From: an uncultured Aquimonas sp.
GTDB taxonomy: Bacteria > Pseudomonadota > Gammaproteobacteria > Xanthomonadales > Xanthomonadaceae
Length of the DNA stretch: 41,881 bases
NCBI GenBank assembly: GCA_946481615.1
Contig: CAMLOR010000004.1
Coordinates: 1 to 41,881 of the forward strand
Reading direction: 5' to 3'
Positions 32,992-40,763 of this stretch are shown here, one piece after another; the stretch's first letter is position 1, and each line of letters opens with the position of its first letter. The position numbers and the translations under genes are program-made. Under the pieces are notes generated by a model. It saw only the letters and a program-made list of their open reading frames with translations, did not search any database and was not told the origin of the DNA.

Positions 32992-34397
32992 GGTTCCAGT
33001 GCGGCGATCACCGCTGCACCCGCCAGCAACCATATCCACCATGCCGGCCAGTGCAGGTCCGGTATCGCGACCAGCAGGCCCGGCAACATGCCCAGCTGCC
33101 CGCACAGTACGAAGAGAGCGACGGTGTGCTCGCTTGCACGACCGGCAAGCAGGCGTACCTGGGCGATCATCAAGGCGAAGAAGAAGATCGCGGCGGGCAG
33201 GCCCAGATTGCTGGCCATGTTGAGCGCATAGCTCGGCGCGCGGTTGCTTCCCAGGCCGGCGCCCAGGCCATGGGTCCGGGCCACGACCTCGACGGCGAAA
33301 CGGTTGGCGGCCGAACGCGTGGCCCCGGGCCGCGAACCGTCGTTGAGGCGCGGCTCGATCACCCACGTGACGAAGTTCTGCGGCGTGAGATTGCTCAGCG
33401 CGTCGATCCTGTGCAGCTGCGAACCGACGACGCACAACCCCAGGGCGATCGCGCACAGCAATGCCAGGCGGCGTGCCAGCCATGCGCGCTGCGACGGATC
33501 GCGGCGCGTTGCCAACGCGACCGACGCCAGGCCTCCGAGCACGAGCGAGGCGACGGCGGCGCCGAACAGGCCGCTGCCGCCCAGACTATTGCCCAATCCG
33601 AACAGTGCGACGGCCATCAGTCCCAGCGACAGCGAAAGCCGTGTGCGGGAATCGAACAACGCCAGTCCGATGCCGGCCGCGAAGAACGCGGCAAACCACG
33701 CGCTCGCGTACGAAGGTTCGGAAAACGGCCAGCTGGCGCGCGTCAGCAAGCCGAGACGATGTCCGTTGGCGTGCGCGTAGCTCGGGTTCAGGCTGTCGGT
33801 CAGGAAGTCGAAAGCGGGAAGCGCGCCGGAAAGCTGCAGCCGATCCAGCAGGGCGACCGAAGCGGAAATCGCCAGCGCCACGAGGAACCCGCAGGCCAGC
33901 CGTCGCAGGAAGCCCGCCTCCGAAGCGACCTGCGTGAGGTACATCAGCAGCATCCAGAGCACCGCGACGTTGATGGCGCCCACGGCGTTCACCGGCCGCC
34001 ATTGCAGCGGCTCGGGCGACATCTTGATGCTCTGCAGATGCTCGGGGTTGAACGTCGGAACGCCTTCGAAAACCAGCGGCAGAGCGAAGGCCGACAGGAT
34101 CGCCCACGCCGAATACACCGACCAGCCGTACACGATGAGGCGGGTGGGCCCGCGCGGCGGCCAGAGAAATTCCTTGCGATGTGCCAGCAGCGCGATGAAG
34201 TGCAGGAAGATCGCGAAGGCGACCGCGATCCAGGGCGTCACGCCGAGCCGGTTGCCTTGCTCCGATGCGAACGTCATCACCGCAGGCGCTTGCAGGCAGG
34301 CCGATACGATCAGCAGCGGCACCAGCCAGCGGCGCCGGAACGCGAGGATCGCGACGACGACGGGCAAGAACACGCAGCCGAACGGGGTGATGGCCAA
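32898..34397 (-). CDS. O-antigen polymerase/ligase-like membrane protein (paralogue A)
   Basis: A 499-residue protein with ten or more hydrophobic segments. The motif GLGAGLGSNRAPSYALN and the ending IPDLHWPAWWIWLL recur in the divergent neighbour (GLGVGMGSNRGSSYLAT, IPDQNWPVFWILVL), so the two are paralogues. A conserved GxGxGSNR segment in a large periplasmic loop suggests the Wzy_C/O-antigen ligase or exopolysaccharide polymerase superfamily. The start is TTG at 34397-34395: MAITPFGCVFLPV lines up with MTVTIFGGLFLPL of the paralogue, a TGA lies two codons upstream, and a perfect TATAAT sits 33-38 bases before it. The 3' end overlaps the second acyltransferase by 94 bases in antisense. Confidence 0.72.
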   Translation of the reverse strand: MAITPFGCVFLPVVVAILAFRRRWLVPLLIVSACLQAPAVMTFASEQGNRLGVTPWIAVAFAIFLHFIALLAHRKEFLWPPRGPTRLIVYGWSVYSAWAILSAFALPLVFEGVPTFNPEHLQSIKMSPEPLQWRPVNAVGAINVAVLWMLLMYLTQVASEAGFLRRLACGFLVALAISASVALLDRLQLSGALPAFDFLTDSLNPSYAHANGHRLGLLTRASWPFSEPSYASAWFAAFFAAGIGLALFDSRTRLSLSLGLMAVALFGLGNSLGGSGLFGAAVASLVLGGLASVALATRRDPSQRAWLARRLALLCAIALGLCVVGSQLHRIDALSNLTPQNFVTWVIEPRLNDGSRPGATRSAANRFAVEVVARTHGLGAGLGSNRAPSYALNMASNLGLPAAIFFFALMIAQVRLLAGRASEHTVALFVLCGQLGMLPGLLVAIPDLHWPAWWIWLLAGAAVIAALEPQRAAPDPATPADDSNMSPSSGQRLRQRVAT

Positions 34398-34514
34398 GAC
34401 TCAGATCGGATCGACGAGCGGAAACATCGATTATAGGAGACGCACCGGAAGGGCTTCCGCGTCAGCGAGGTGAACGTCCGTTACACTCGTGGCTCCGATG
34501 TCGCGTTCGCACGC
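34398..34514. promoter_or_regulatory. Divergent promoter region between the two polymerase paralogues
   Basis: This 117-base gap holds a perfect TATAAT -10 box on the minus strand (34435-34430), placing a start site near 34423 and a short leader before TTG 34397. On the plus strand TACACT at 34482-34487 is a 4-of-6 -10 candidate with a leader of about 20 bases before ATG 34515. Neither has a clear -35 box, so an activator may be needed. Confidence 0.5.
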
Positions 34515-35963
34515 ATGACCGTCACCATCTTCGGCGGCCTGTTCCTGCCGCTCTCCCTCTTCGTGTTCCTGTTCCGCCGCGGCTGGCTGCTGCCGCTGCT
34601 GTGCGTGGCTGCGGTGTTGCAGAGCCCGAGCGTGGTGAACTTCCAGTGGCGCGGGGAGGCGTATGGCGTGACGCCGTTCATGGCGGTGCTGGCGCTGGTC
34701 GTCGCGGACCTCGGCTTGCGGGTGCGCCGTCGGGGGGAATTGAGTTTCGGCGTGGACGAGCAGGGGCGCCTGTTGCGCCTGTGGCTCGCCTTCGTCGCGG
34801 TGTGTCTGGTCGGCGCCCTGCTCCTGCCCTGGCTGTTCGCGGGGGCGCAGGTCTATGTGCCGCTGGAGAAGGACGGCGTCGAGGCCATGCCCGCCGCCTT
34901 GTCGTTGTCGATCAGCAATCTGGCGCAGATGCTGAACCTCGCGCTGATCGCGGTCGCGATGCTGTGGGTGGTGCAACAGCGGCACGATGCCTGTCTCGGG
35001 CGCCGGGTCTGGATGGGAATGGCGGCCGCGCTCGCGGTATCGACGCTGATCGGCCTGCAGCAGCGGCTGGGCTGGAACGGGCTGATCCCGCTGGGCGAGT
35101 CGTTCTGGGCCAGCAATCCCACCTACGCGCAGAACTACCGCAGCTGGGCCGGGCCGGTGCCGCGGGTGAGCTGGCCGCTGGTGGAGGCGTCGTACGGGAG
35201 TGTCTGGTACGCCGCCGCATTCGGCGGTTTCGCGACGATGTTCCTGGCGGACATGCAACGCAATCGCGCCTTGCTGGGCGCGCTGGTGGCCTTGTTCGCG
35301 CTGGGCAACAGCCTGGGCGCGACCGGTGCCCTGACCGTGCTGTTCTTCGCCGGACTCGCCCTGGCGGCCGCCGCGGCGGCGGCGTGGCGTCATCCGGGAT
35401 GGCGCGGTGGCCTGGTCTATCGTCTGGCCCTGGCCGTACTGGTCGGAGCCTGCCTGTGGCTGGGGCTGCATCTCGTGCTGCGCAATTACGGGTTGGCCGA
35501 CGAGGCCATGCGGGCCTGGAACAGCATTCTCTCGCGCTGGAGCGGAACCCTGTTCGGCAGCGAGCGTGCCGCCGCCGACGTGCACGCGCTGAACCTGGTG
35601 GGCGAGACCTGGGGCCTGGGCGTGGGCATGGGCAGCAATCGCGGCTCGAGCTACCTCGCCACCCTCATCGGCAACACCGGACTGCCGGGACTGTTGCTTT
35701 TCCTCGTCGCGCTGTCCTACCAGTTCCATCTGCTCATCGCCGCGTGGCGGCGGCGGAACAGCGCGGCGGCCTTCTTCCTGGGCAGCGGCATCGCGGGGCT
35801 GATCGCGGTGACGATCGCCATTCCCGACCAGAACTGGCCGGTGTTCTGGATCCTAGTCCTGGGCGGACTGGCCTGTGTGGGCGAGCCGCGCCCAGGAGGC
35901 GGCACGGCGCCCCATGCGGCGCAGATCGCGCGCGACGCTGAAGAGCACGATCGAACGGTATAG
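34515..35963 (+). CDS. O-antigen polymerase/ligase-like membrane protein (paralogue B)
   Basis: A 482-residue membrane protein with ten or more hydrophobic segments, paralogous to the minus-strand gene 117 bases away. Shared segments are FRRGWLLPLL near the start, ASYGSVWYAA in the middle, ALGNSLGATGAL, GLGVGMGSNRGSSY and IPDQNWPVFW. The large polar stretch at about residues 100-240 is probably periplasmic. The role is polymerisation or ligation of a lipid-linked glycan, which cannot be told apart here. The open frame starts earlier (GTG 34470), but ATG 34515 matches the start of the paralogue. The last 111 bases overlap the opposing WecA-type gene. Confidence 0.72.
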   Translation: MTVTIFGGLFLPLSLFVFLFRRGWLLPLLCVAAVLQSPSVVNFQWRGEAYGVTPFMAVLALVVADLGLRVRRRGELSFGVDEQGRLLRLWLAFVAVCLVGALLLPWLFAGAQVYVPLEKDGVEAMPAALSLSISNLAQMLNLALIAVAMLWVVQQRHDACLGRRVWMGMAAALAVSTLIGLQQRLGWNGLIPLGESFWASNPTYAQNYRSWAGPVPRVSWPLVEASYGSVWYAAAFGGFATMFLADMQRNRALLGALVALFALGNSLGATGALTVLFFAGLALAAAAAAAWRHPGWRGGLVYRLALAVLVGACLWLGLHLVLRNYGLADEAMRAWNSILSRWSGTLFGSERAAADVHALNLVGETWGLGVGMGSNRGSSYLATLIGNTGLPGLLLFLVALSYQFHLLIAAWRRRNSAAAFFLGSGIAGLIAVTIAIPDQNWPVFWILVLGGLACVGEPRPGGGTAPHAAQIARDAEEHDRTV

Positions 35964-37001
35964 CCAGACGTAGACCAGGACGAATCCGATGACCACGGCG
36001 ATCAGGGCGCCGGTGTCGCGATAGAACAAGGTCGCCGGGACGATGGCCAAGGCCGCGAGCGTCCAGAGGAAAGGCGAGGTGGCGGCGTTGCGCCGGGTCG
36101 GGTCAAGTTCGCCCGTGACGGTCTGCGGCGACAGCAGGCGCCGGTAGATCAGCTGGTGCAAGTGCTTGGCATCCGGCAGCCCGGCCGCGGCGGAATGATG
36201 CAACTTGCGCCGATAGATCGAAAACAGCGTCTCGAACACCGGATAGATCAGCACCGCCAGCGGGAACCACGGCGAAACCTCGGGGTGGCGGTGGATCAGC
36301 AGGATCGAGATCAGGCCGGCGCACACGCCCCAAAGATAGGCGCCGCCGTCGCCGGCGAAGATGCGCCCGTGCGGGAAATTCCAGAGGAAGAATCCCAGCG
36401 TGCCGCCCGCCAGCGCGGCGCAGACCACCATCAGCTCGCCATCGCCGACCTGCCAGGAGACGAAACCCAGCGCGCCGAGCATCATCAAGGCCACGCCGCT
36501 CGCCAGGCCGTTGTAGCCGTCGATGATGTTGACTGCGTGCGCGACGCCGCCCACACCCACGACGGTGAAGGCCAGCCCCAGCGGATACCAGCGCAGGACG
36601 TCGTCGACGGCGGGCAGGCCGGAGCGCGCCACCACCGCATCGAAGAACCAGATCGCCGTGAGGGCGGAGAGGAAGGCGGCCCAGAGCCGGATGTCGGGGC
36701 CGATCTTCTTGGTGAGGTCTTCGGTCAGGCCGGAGGCGAAGGCCGGCAGGATGGAGATCGCAAAGGCCATGGCGAACTGGGACTGCACCGCGCCGGTGGA
36801 CAGCGCGACGGCGAATCCGGCCGCAAGGCCCGCCGCTACGGGCACCCCGCCGATGCGCGGCGTGGGCCGGGTATGGAATTTCTGCGGCCCGCTCGCGGCC
36901 TCGTCGTGCGAGAAGTGGGCGTGCAGGCCCTCGAAGCGAACCAGCAACCAGCCCAGCACGAACGCTGCCGCGAAGGCGCAAACCAGGATCAACAACAGCA
37001 C
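35853..37001 (-). CDS. WecA/WbpL-type polyprenyl-phosphate sugar-1-phosphate transferase
   Basis: A 382-residue polytopic enzyme of the MraY/WecA family, which starts lipid-linked glycans by moving HexNAc-1-phosphate to undecaprenyl phosphate. Visible marks are HTRPTPRIGGVPVA after the first helix, LTEDLTKKIGPDIRL (a cytoplasmic DD-like loop reading TEDL), the NIIDGYNGLASG motif, GRIFAGDGGAYLWG and the histidine-rich DAKHLHQLIYRR loop near the C-terminus. It has about ten membrane helices. GTG 37001 is the only start before the first helix; an ATG at 37018 is in another frame. A PglC-type initiator is also present at 27766-28431. It overlaps paralogue B by 111 bases at the 3' end. Confidence 0.88.
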   Translation of the reverse strand: MLLLILVCAFAAAFVLGWLLVRFEGLHAHFSHDEAASGPQKFHTRPTPRIGGVPVAAGLAAGFAVALSTGAVQSQFAMAFAISILPAFASGLTEDLTKKIGPDIRLWAAFLSALTAIWFFDAVVARSGLPAVDDVLRWYPLGLAFTVVGVGGVAHAVNIIDGYNGLASGVALMMLGALGFVSWQVGDGELMVVCAALAGGTLGFFLWNFPHGRIFAGDGGAYLWGVCAGLISILLIHRHPEVSPWFPLAVLIYPVFETLFSIYRRKLHHSAAAGLPDAKHLHQLIYRRLLSPQTVTGELDPTRRNAATSPFLWTLAALAIVPATLFYRDTGALIAVVIGFVLVYVWLYRSIVLFSVARDLRRMGRRAASWARLAHTGQSAQD

Positions 37002-37166
37002 GTGAGGCGCTCGGACATGCGGGGGAAGTCACTGAAAGACGGGAAGTATAGTGGCAGGAGGCCGCCCGGCCCGGGCTGCGCACGTGCCGTCTTGCCCGAA
37101 AGGGCAGCATGCGCGCGCCACCGCAACCGCTAGAATTGGCCGCGTCCGATCCCGGAGTCCTGCCCG
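37002..37166. promoter_or_regulatory. Divergent region between WecA-type gene and scoA
   Basis: The longest gap in the window (165 bases). On the minus strand TATACT (37050-37045) is a 5-of-6 -10 box about 44 bases before GTG 37001. On the plus strand TAGAAT (37131-37136) is a 5-of-6 -10 box with a leader of about 24 bases before ATG 37167. A perfect palindrome, GCCCGG-C-CCGGGC, lies at 37064-37076 between the two boxes and could be an operator. TGCCC-GAAA-GGGCA at 37093-37106 is a small stem with a GAAA loop. No clear -35 boxes and no T-tract terminators are visible. Confidence 0.5.
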
Positions 37167-37901
37167 ATGAGTGTCGCTTCCCCCGCTGCCGCAGCGTCGT
37201 CCGGCAGATCCAAGGTATTTCCCGCAGCCGCGGCGGCCCTGCATGGCCTCGTGGCCGACGGCCAGACCCTCGCCGTCGGCGGTTTCGGCCTGTGCGGCAT
37301 CCCGGAAGCGCTGATCGCGGCGCTGCGCGATTCGGGCGCCAAGGGGCTGACGGTGATTTCCAACAATGCCGGCGTCGATGGCTTCGGCCTGGGTCAGCTG
37401 CTCACCACGCGGCAGATCAGGAAGATGATTTCGTCCTACGTGGGCGAGAACAAGGAATTCGAGCGCCAGTATCTTTCCGGCGAGCTCGAACTCGAATTCA
37501 ACCCGCAGGGCACGCTGGCCGAGCGCCTGCGCGCCGGCGGCGCAGGCATCCCGGCGTTCTTCACGCGCACCGGCTACGGCACCATCGTGGCCGAGGGCAA
37601 GGAAACGCGCGAGTTCGACGGCCACCACTACGTGATGGAAACCGCGCTGCGCGCCGATGTCTCGCTGGTCAAGGCGTGGAAGGCCGACCGCTCGGGCAAC
37701 CTCGTGTTCCGCAAGACCGCGCGCAACTTCAATCCGGCCGTGGCGATGGCGGGCAAGGTCTGCGTCGCCGAGGTGGAGGAACTGGTGGAGGTGGGCGCGA
37801 TCGATCCCGATCACGTGCACCTGCCGGGCATCTACGTCGATCGCCTGGTGGTCAACGCCACGCCCGAGAAACGCATCGAGCAGCGGACCACGCGCGGCTG
37901 A
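37167..37901 (+). CDS. scoA: 3-oxoacid CoA-transferase subunit A
   Basis: A 244-residue class I CoA-transferase alpha subunit that, with subunit B, moves CoA between succinyl-CoA and acetoacetate in ketone-body use. [13 protein letters not shown] and [16 protein letters not shown] are family signatures, followed by [20 protein letters not shown] and [15 protein letters not shown]. The first 14 residues, rich in alanine and serine, are extra. It is a housekeeping gene outside the polysaccharide group. A 6-base-pair hairpin follows its stop codon directly, and subunit B starts 51 bases later. Confidence 0.93.
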   Translation: MSVASPAAAASSGRSKVFPAAAAALHGLVADGQTLAVGGFGLCGIPEALIAALRDSGAKGLTVISNNAGVDGFGLGQLLTTRQIRKMISSYVGENKEFERQYLSGELELEFNPQGTLAERLRAGGAGIPAFFTRTGYGTIVAEGKETREFDGHHYVMETALRADVSLVKAWKADRSGNLVFRKTARNFNPAVAMAGKVCVAEVEELVEVGAIDPDHVHLPGIYVDRLVVNATPEKRIEQRTTRG

Positions 37902-37916
37902 CCGGCGCTGCGCCGG
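37902..37916 (+). repeat. Hairpin between scoA and scoB
   Basis: CCGGCG (37902-37907) and CGCCGG (37911-37916) pair perfectly around CTG, directly after the scoA stop. There is no T-tract. It may protect the upstream message or tune the ratio of the two subunits; that is inference. Confidence 0.5.
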
Positions 37917-37952
37917 ACGCTCCCTCAACGCAACCGAACCGGAATCGCAAAC

Positions 37953-38588
37953 GTGCCCTGGACCCGCGACGAAATGGCGCAGCGCGCCGCACAGGAACTC
38001 ACCGACGGCGCCTACGTCAACCTAGGCATCGGCCTGCCGACGCTGGTGGCGAACTTCATCCCGCCGGGGATGGACGTGTGGCTGCAGAGCGAGAACGGCC
38101 TGCTCGGCATCGGCCCGTTCCCGACCGAAAGCGAAGTCGATCCCGACCTCATCAACGCCGGCAAGCAGACGGTGACCGCGCGTCCGGGCGCCAGCTATTT
38201 CGGCAGCCACGATTCCTTCGCGATGATCCGCGGCGGCCACATCGACCTCGCCATCCTCGGCGCGATGCAGGTGACGGGCGAGGGCGATCTCGCCAACTGG
38301 ATGGTGCCGGGCAAGATGGTCAAGGGCATGGGCGGTGCGATGGATCTGGTCGCCGGCGTGAAGCGCGTGGTGGTGCTGATGGAACACACCGCCAAGAACG
38401 GCGAACACAAGATCGTGCCTGAGTGCACGCTGCCGCTCACCGGCGTGGGCGTGGTGAATCGCATCATCACCGATCTGGCCGTGATGGACGTGACGCCCGG
38501 CGGCCTGGTGCTGGTGGAAACCGCGCCCGGCGTGGGCGAGGACGAACTGCGCCAGAAGACCGGCGTCGAGTTCAAGCGCGCGGCCTGA
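37953..38588 (+). CDS. scoB: 3-oxoacid CoA-transferase subunit B
   Basis: A 211-residue beta subunit that carries the catalytic glutamate, Glu47, in [12 protein letters not shown], the glutamate that forms the CoA thioester. [17 protein letters not shown] at the N-terminus and [24 protein letters not shown] and [12 protein letters not shown] further on are standard. Length is normal for separate subunits. The start is GTG 37953; no strong ribosome site is seen. It pairs with scoA in one operon, and an acyltransferase gene begins eight bases after its stop. Confidence 0.94.
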   Translation: MPWTRDEMAQRAAQELTDGAYVNLGIGLPTLVANFIPPGMDVWLQSENGLLGIGPFPTESEVDPDLINAGKQTVTARPGASYFGSHDSFAMIRGGHIDLAILGAMQVTGEGDLANWMVPGKMVKGMGGAMDLVAGVKRVVVLMEHTAKNGEHKIVPECTLPLTGVGVVNRIITDLAVMDVTPGGLVLVETAPGVGEDELRQKTGVEFKRAA

Positions 38589-38596
38589 ACGCGCGC

Positions 38597-39607
38597 GTGG
38601 CCGCCGGCGGCGGCGAAAAGCTCGAGGGCCTGCAGGCGCTGCGCGCGCTGGCGGCGCTGGCCGTCGTCGTGTTCCATGCCGGCCGTTACGTGGCGGGCGG
38701 CCTGCCCGAGGCGGCCTGGCGCTGGGGCGAGTTCGGCGTCGACGTGTTCTTCGTCGTCAGCGGTTTCGTGATGATGGTGGCCGTGCCGCGCGGTGCCGGC
38801 TGGCGCGAGTTCGCGCGGCGGCGCGCGATCCGCATCCTGCCCATGTACTGGCTCGCCACGCTGTCGATGGCGGTGCTGGTGCTGGCCGCGCCGCAGCTGT
38901 TCGTCGCCGCGCTCGTCACGCCGGCGCATTTCGTCCTGAGCCTGCTGCTGGTGCCGCATTACAGCCCGGCGGCGCCGGGCGAGGTGGTGCCGCTGCTGGT
39001 GCCCGGTTGGACGCTGAGTTACGAGTTGTATTTCTACCTCGTGTTCGCGCTGTTCCTGCGCGCGGGCGACGGCCTGCGCGTGGCCGGCGCGACGGCCGTG
39101 CTGCTGGCGCTGTTCCTGCTCGGGCGCGTCCTGCCGCCGTCGGCCGGCAGCGAGTTCCTCGGCCAGCCGCTGGTGTTCGAATTCGCCTTCGGACTGGCGG
39201 CCGGGGCCGCGTGGCGGCGCGGCTGGCGCTGTCCGCCGCGGCTCGCGTGGCCGCTCGCCGCGCTGGCGGCCGCGCTGCTCGTGGCGACGGCGACGCCGGC
39301 GTGGCGCGTGCCCACGGCGGGTGTGGCGGGGTTGGCAATGGTGTGGGCGTTGACCTCCGTCGGCATGCGCGGCCGCATCGGAGCCATGCTGGTCGCGCTG
39401 GGCGATGCCTCGTACTCGCTATACCTCTTGCATCCCTTCGTCGTGGGCGCGGTCTGGGTCGCATGGCAACGCATCGGCATGACGGGCACGCCGGGGGCGC
39501 TCGGGTTCACCGCCGTGTGTCTCGTGTCGGCCGCCGCGACGGGCTGGCTCGCGTGGCGCCTGGTGGAGGCTCCCGTCACGAGGTCGCTGCGCCGCATCCG
39601 CACCTGA
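38597..39607 (+). CDS. OafA-type acyltransferase without SGNH domain
   Basis: A 336-residue acyltransferase-3 membrane protein with about ten helices. The catalytic histidine is His27 in AVVVFHAGRYVAGG, followed by FGVDVFFVVSGFVMM, RRAIRILPMYWLATL and WTLSYELYFYLVFALFL, and near the end LGDASYSLYLLHPFVVG. It has no periplasmic SGNH domain, unlike the two acyltransferases at 29027-32991. It may acetylate a surface glycan or membrane-linked sugar. The GTG at 38597 is the first plausible start after scoB; the long open frame before it lies inside scoB. Confidence 0.87.
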   Translation: MAAGGGEKLEGLQALRALAALAVVVFHAGRYVAGGLPEAAWRWGEFGVDVFFVVSGFVMMVAVPRGAGWREFARRRAIRILPMYWLATLSMAVLVLAAPQLFVAALVTPAHFVLSLLLVPHYSPAAPGEVVPLLVPGWTLSYELYFYLVFALFLRAGDGLRVAGATAVLLALFLLGRVLPPSAGSEFLGQPLVFEFAFGLAAGAAWRRGWRCPPRLAWPLAALAAALLVATATPAWRVPTAGVAGLAMVWALTSVGMRGRIGAMLVALGDASYSLYLLHPFVVGAVWVAWQRIGMTGTPGALGFTAVCLVSAAATGWLAWRLVEAPVTRSLRRIRT

Positions 39608-39677
39608 GCGGAACGCACCGCTGGCACGTTCGGCTCGGGTACCGGCACACTTGGCTGGCACAACCCGCAGGTATCCC

Positions 39678-40763
39678 ATGCACGCCCTCCTGGACCGCGA
39701 CGATTTCGCGACCGTCGCCACGCTCGCCGCCATCCCGCCACGCATCGAACACCGCCTCGAATTCGATGGCCGCGCCGGCGAATACTTCCGCATCTGGATC
39801 GTCAACGTGGCGCTCAGCCTCGTCACGCTCGGCATCTATTCGGCCTGGGCCAAGGTGCGCACTGAGCGCTATTTCTACGGCAATACGCGTCTGGACGGCG
39901 TGCCGTTCGAATACTCGGCGCAGCCCCTGCCCATCCTGCGCGGGCGGCTGATCGCGGCCGCGCTGTTCGGCGCCTACCTGCTGACCGCGCAGTTCGCGCC
40001 GATCTGGAATCTGGCGGTCGTTCTGCTGATCCTCGTGCTCACGCCGCTGATCATCGTGAGCGGCCTGCGCTTCCGCGCGCGCTACTCGGCCTGGCGCGGC
40101 ATTCCGTTCCGCTTCGCGGGCGGCGTGGGCGCGGCGTACGGCAAATTCCTCGGCCTGCCGGTGCTGGCCGCCTTCACCATGTTCCTGCTGTACCCCTGGG
40201 TGAAATGGCGGCAGCAGCACTATGTCGTGACCAACCATCGCTTCGGGCGCGAGCCGTTCGCCTTCGATGCCGAACTGGGTCCGTATTACGCGATCTACGG
40301 CCTGGCCTTCCTCGCGTGGATGATGCTGGTGGTGCTCTTCGTCGTCGGTGTCGGTGCGATGGCCGTCGCCGACGTGGACATTGAAGGCTCGGCCGGCGCG
40401 ATGGCGATGGTCTACGCGGTCGTGGCGTTGATGTACCTGGGCTACTTCGCCATGTTCGTCGGCATCCGCACCGCGCTCACCAATCTGCTCTGGAACCACG
40501 CCTCGCTCGGCCCGCACCGCTTCCGCAGCACGCTCGGGCCCTGGCGCGTGATCGGCCTGTTCCTCGGCAACGCTGTCGCCATCGTGATCTCGCTCGGCCT
40601 GCTGGTGCCGTGGGCCAAGGTGCGCCTGGCGAAATACCGCGCCGAGCACTGGACGCTGATCGCGCAGGGCGACCTCGGCGCCTTCGCCGCCGATGCCCAG
40701 GCCGAACTCGGCGCCGCCGGTGCGGAAGTGGGCGAAGCCTTCGACATCGATCTTTCGATCTGA
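39678..40763 (+). CDS. DUF898 (YjgN-like) membrane protein
   Basis: A 361-residue inner-membrane protein of the DUF898/YjgN family. After a soluble start (FDGRAGEYFRIWIVN) come repeated units of helix plus conserved short motifs: LGIYSAWAKVRTERYFYGNT, RFRARYSAWRGIPFRF, YPWVKWRQQHYVVTNHRFG and finally LVPWAKVRLAKYRAEHWTL. The recurring W-A-K-V-R and G-x-Y-x-x-W units suggest internal repeats. The function of the family is not known. ATG 39678 has AGGT six bases before it; TTG 39651 would add nine residues. It is joined by TGATG to the M48 peptidase gene that follows, so the two are made together and probably work together. Confidence 0.88.
   Translation: MHALLDRDDFATVATLAAIPPRIEHRLEFDGRAGEYFRIWIVNVALSLVTLGIYSAWAKVRTERYFYGNTRLDGVPFEYSAQPLPILRGRLIAAALFGAYLLTAQFAPIWNLAVVLLILVLTPLIIVSGLRFRARYSAWRGIPFRFAGGVGAAYGKFLGLPVLAAFTMFLLYPWVKWRQQHYVVTNHRFGREPFAFDAELGPYYAIYGLAFLAWMMLVVLFVVGVGAMAVADVDIEGSAGAMAMVYAVVALMYLGYFAMFVGIRTALTNLLWNHASLGPHRFRSTLGPWRVIGLFLGNAVAIVISLGLLVPWAKVRLAKYRAEHWTLIAQGDLGAFAADAQAELGAAGAEVGEAFDIDLSI

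Noticed and set aside
32925..34436. 503-codon plus-strand frame opposite the minus-strand polymerase-like gene
   Set aside because: Its product is Gln/Arg-rich and low in hydrophobic residues, while the minus frame gives a clean multi-pass membrane protein with a paralogue next door.
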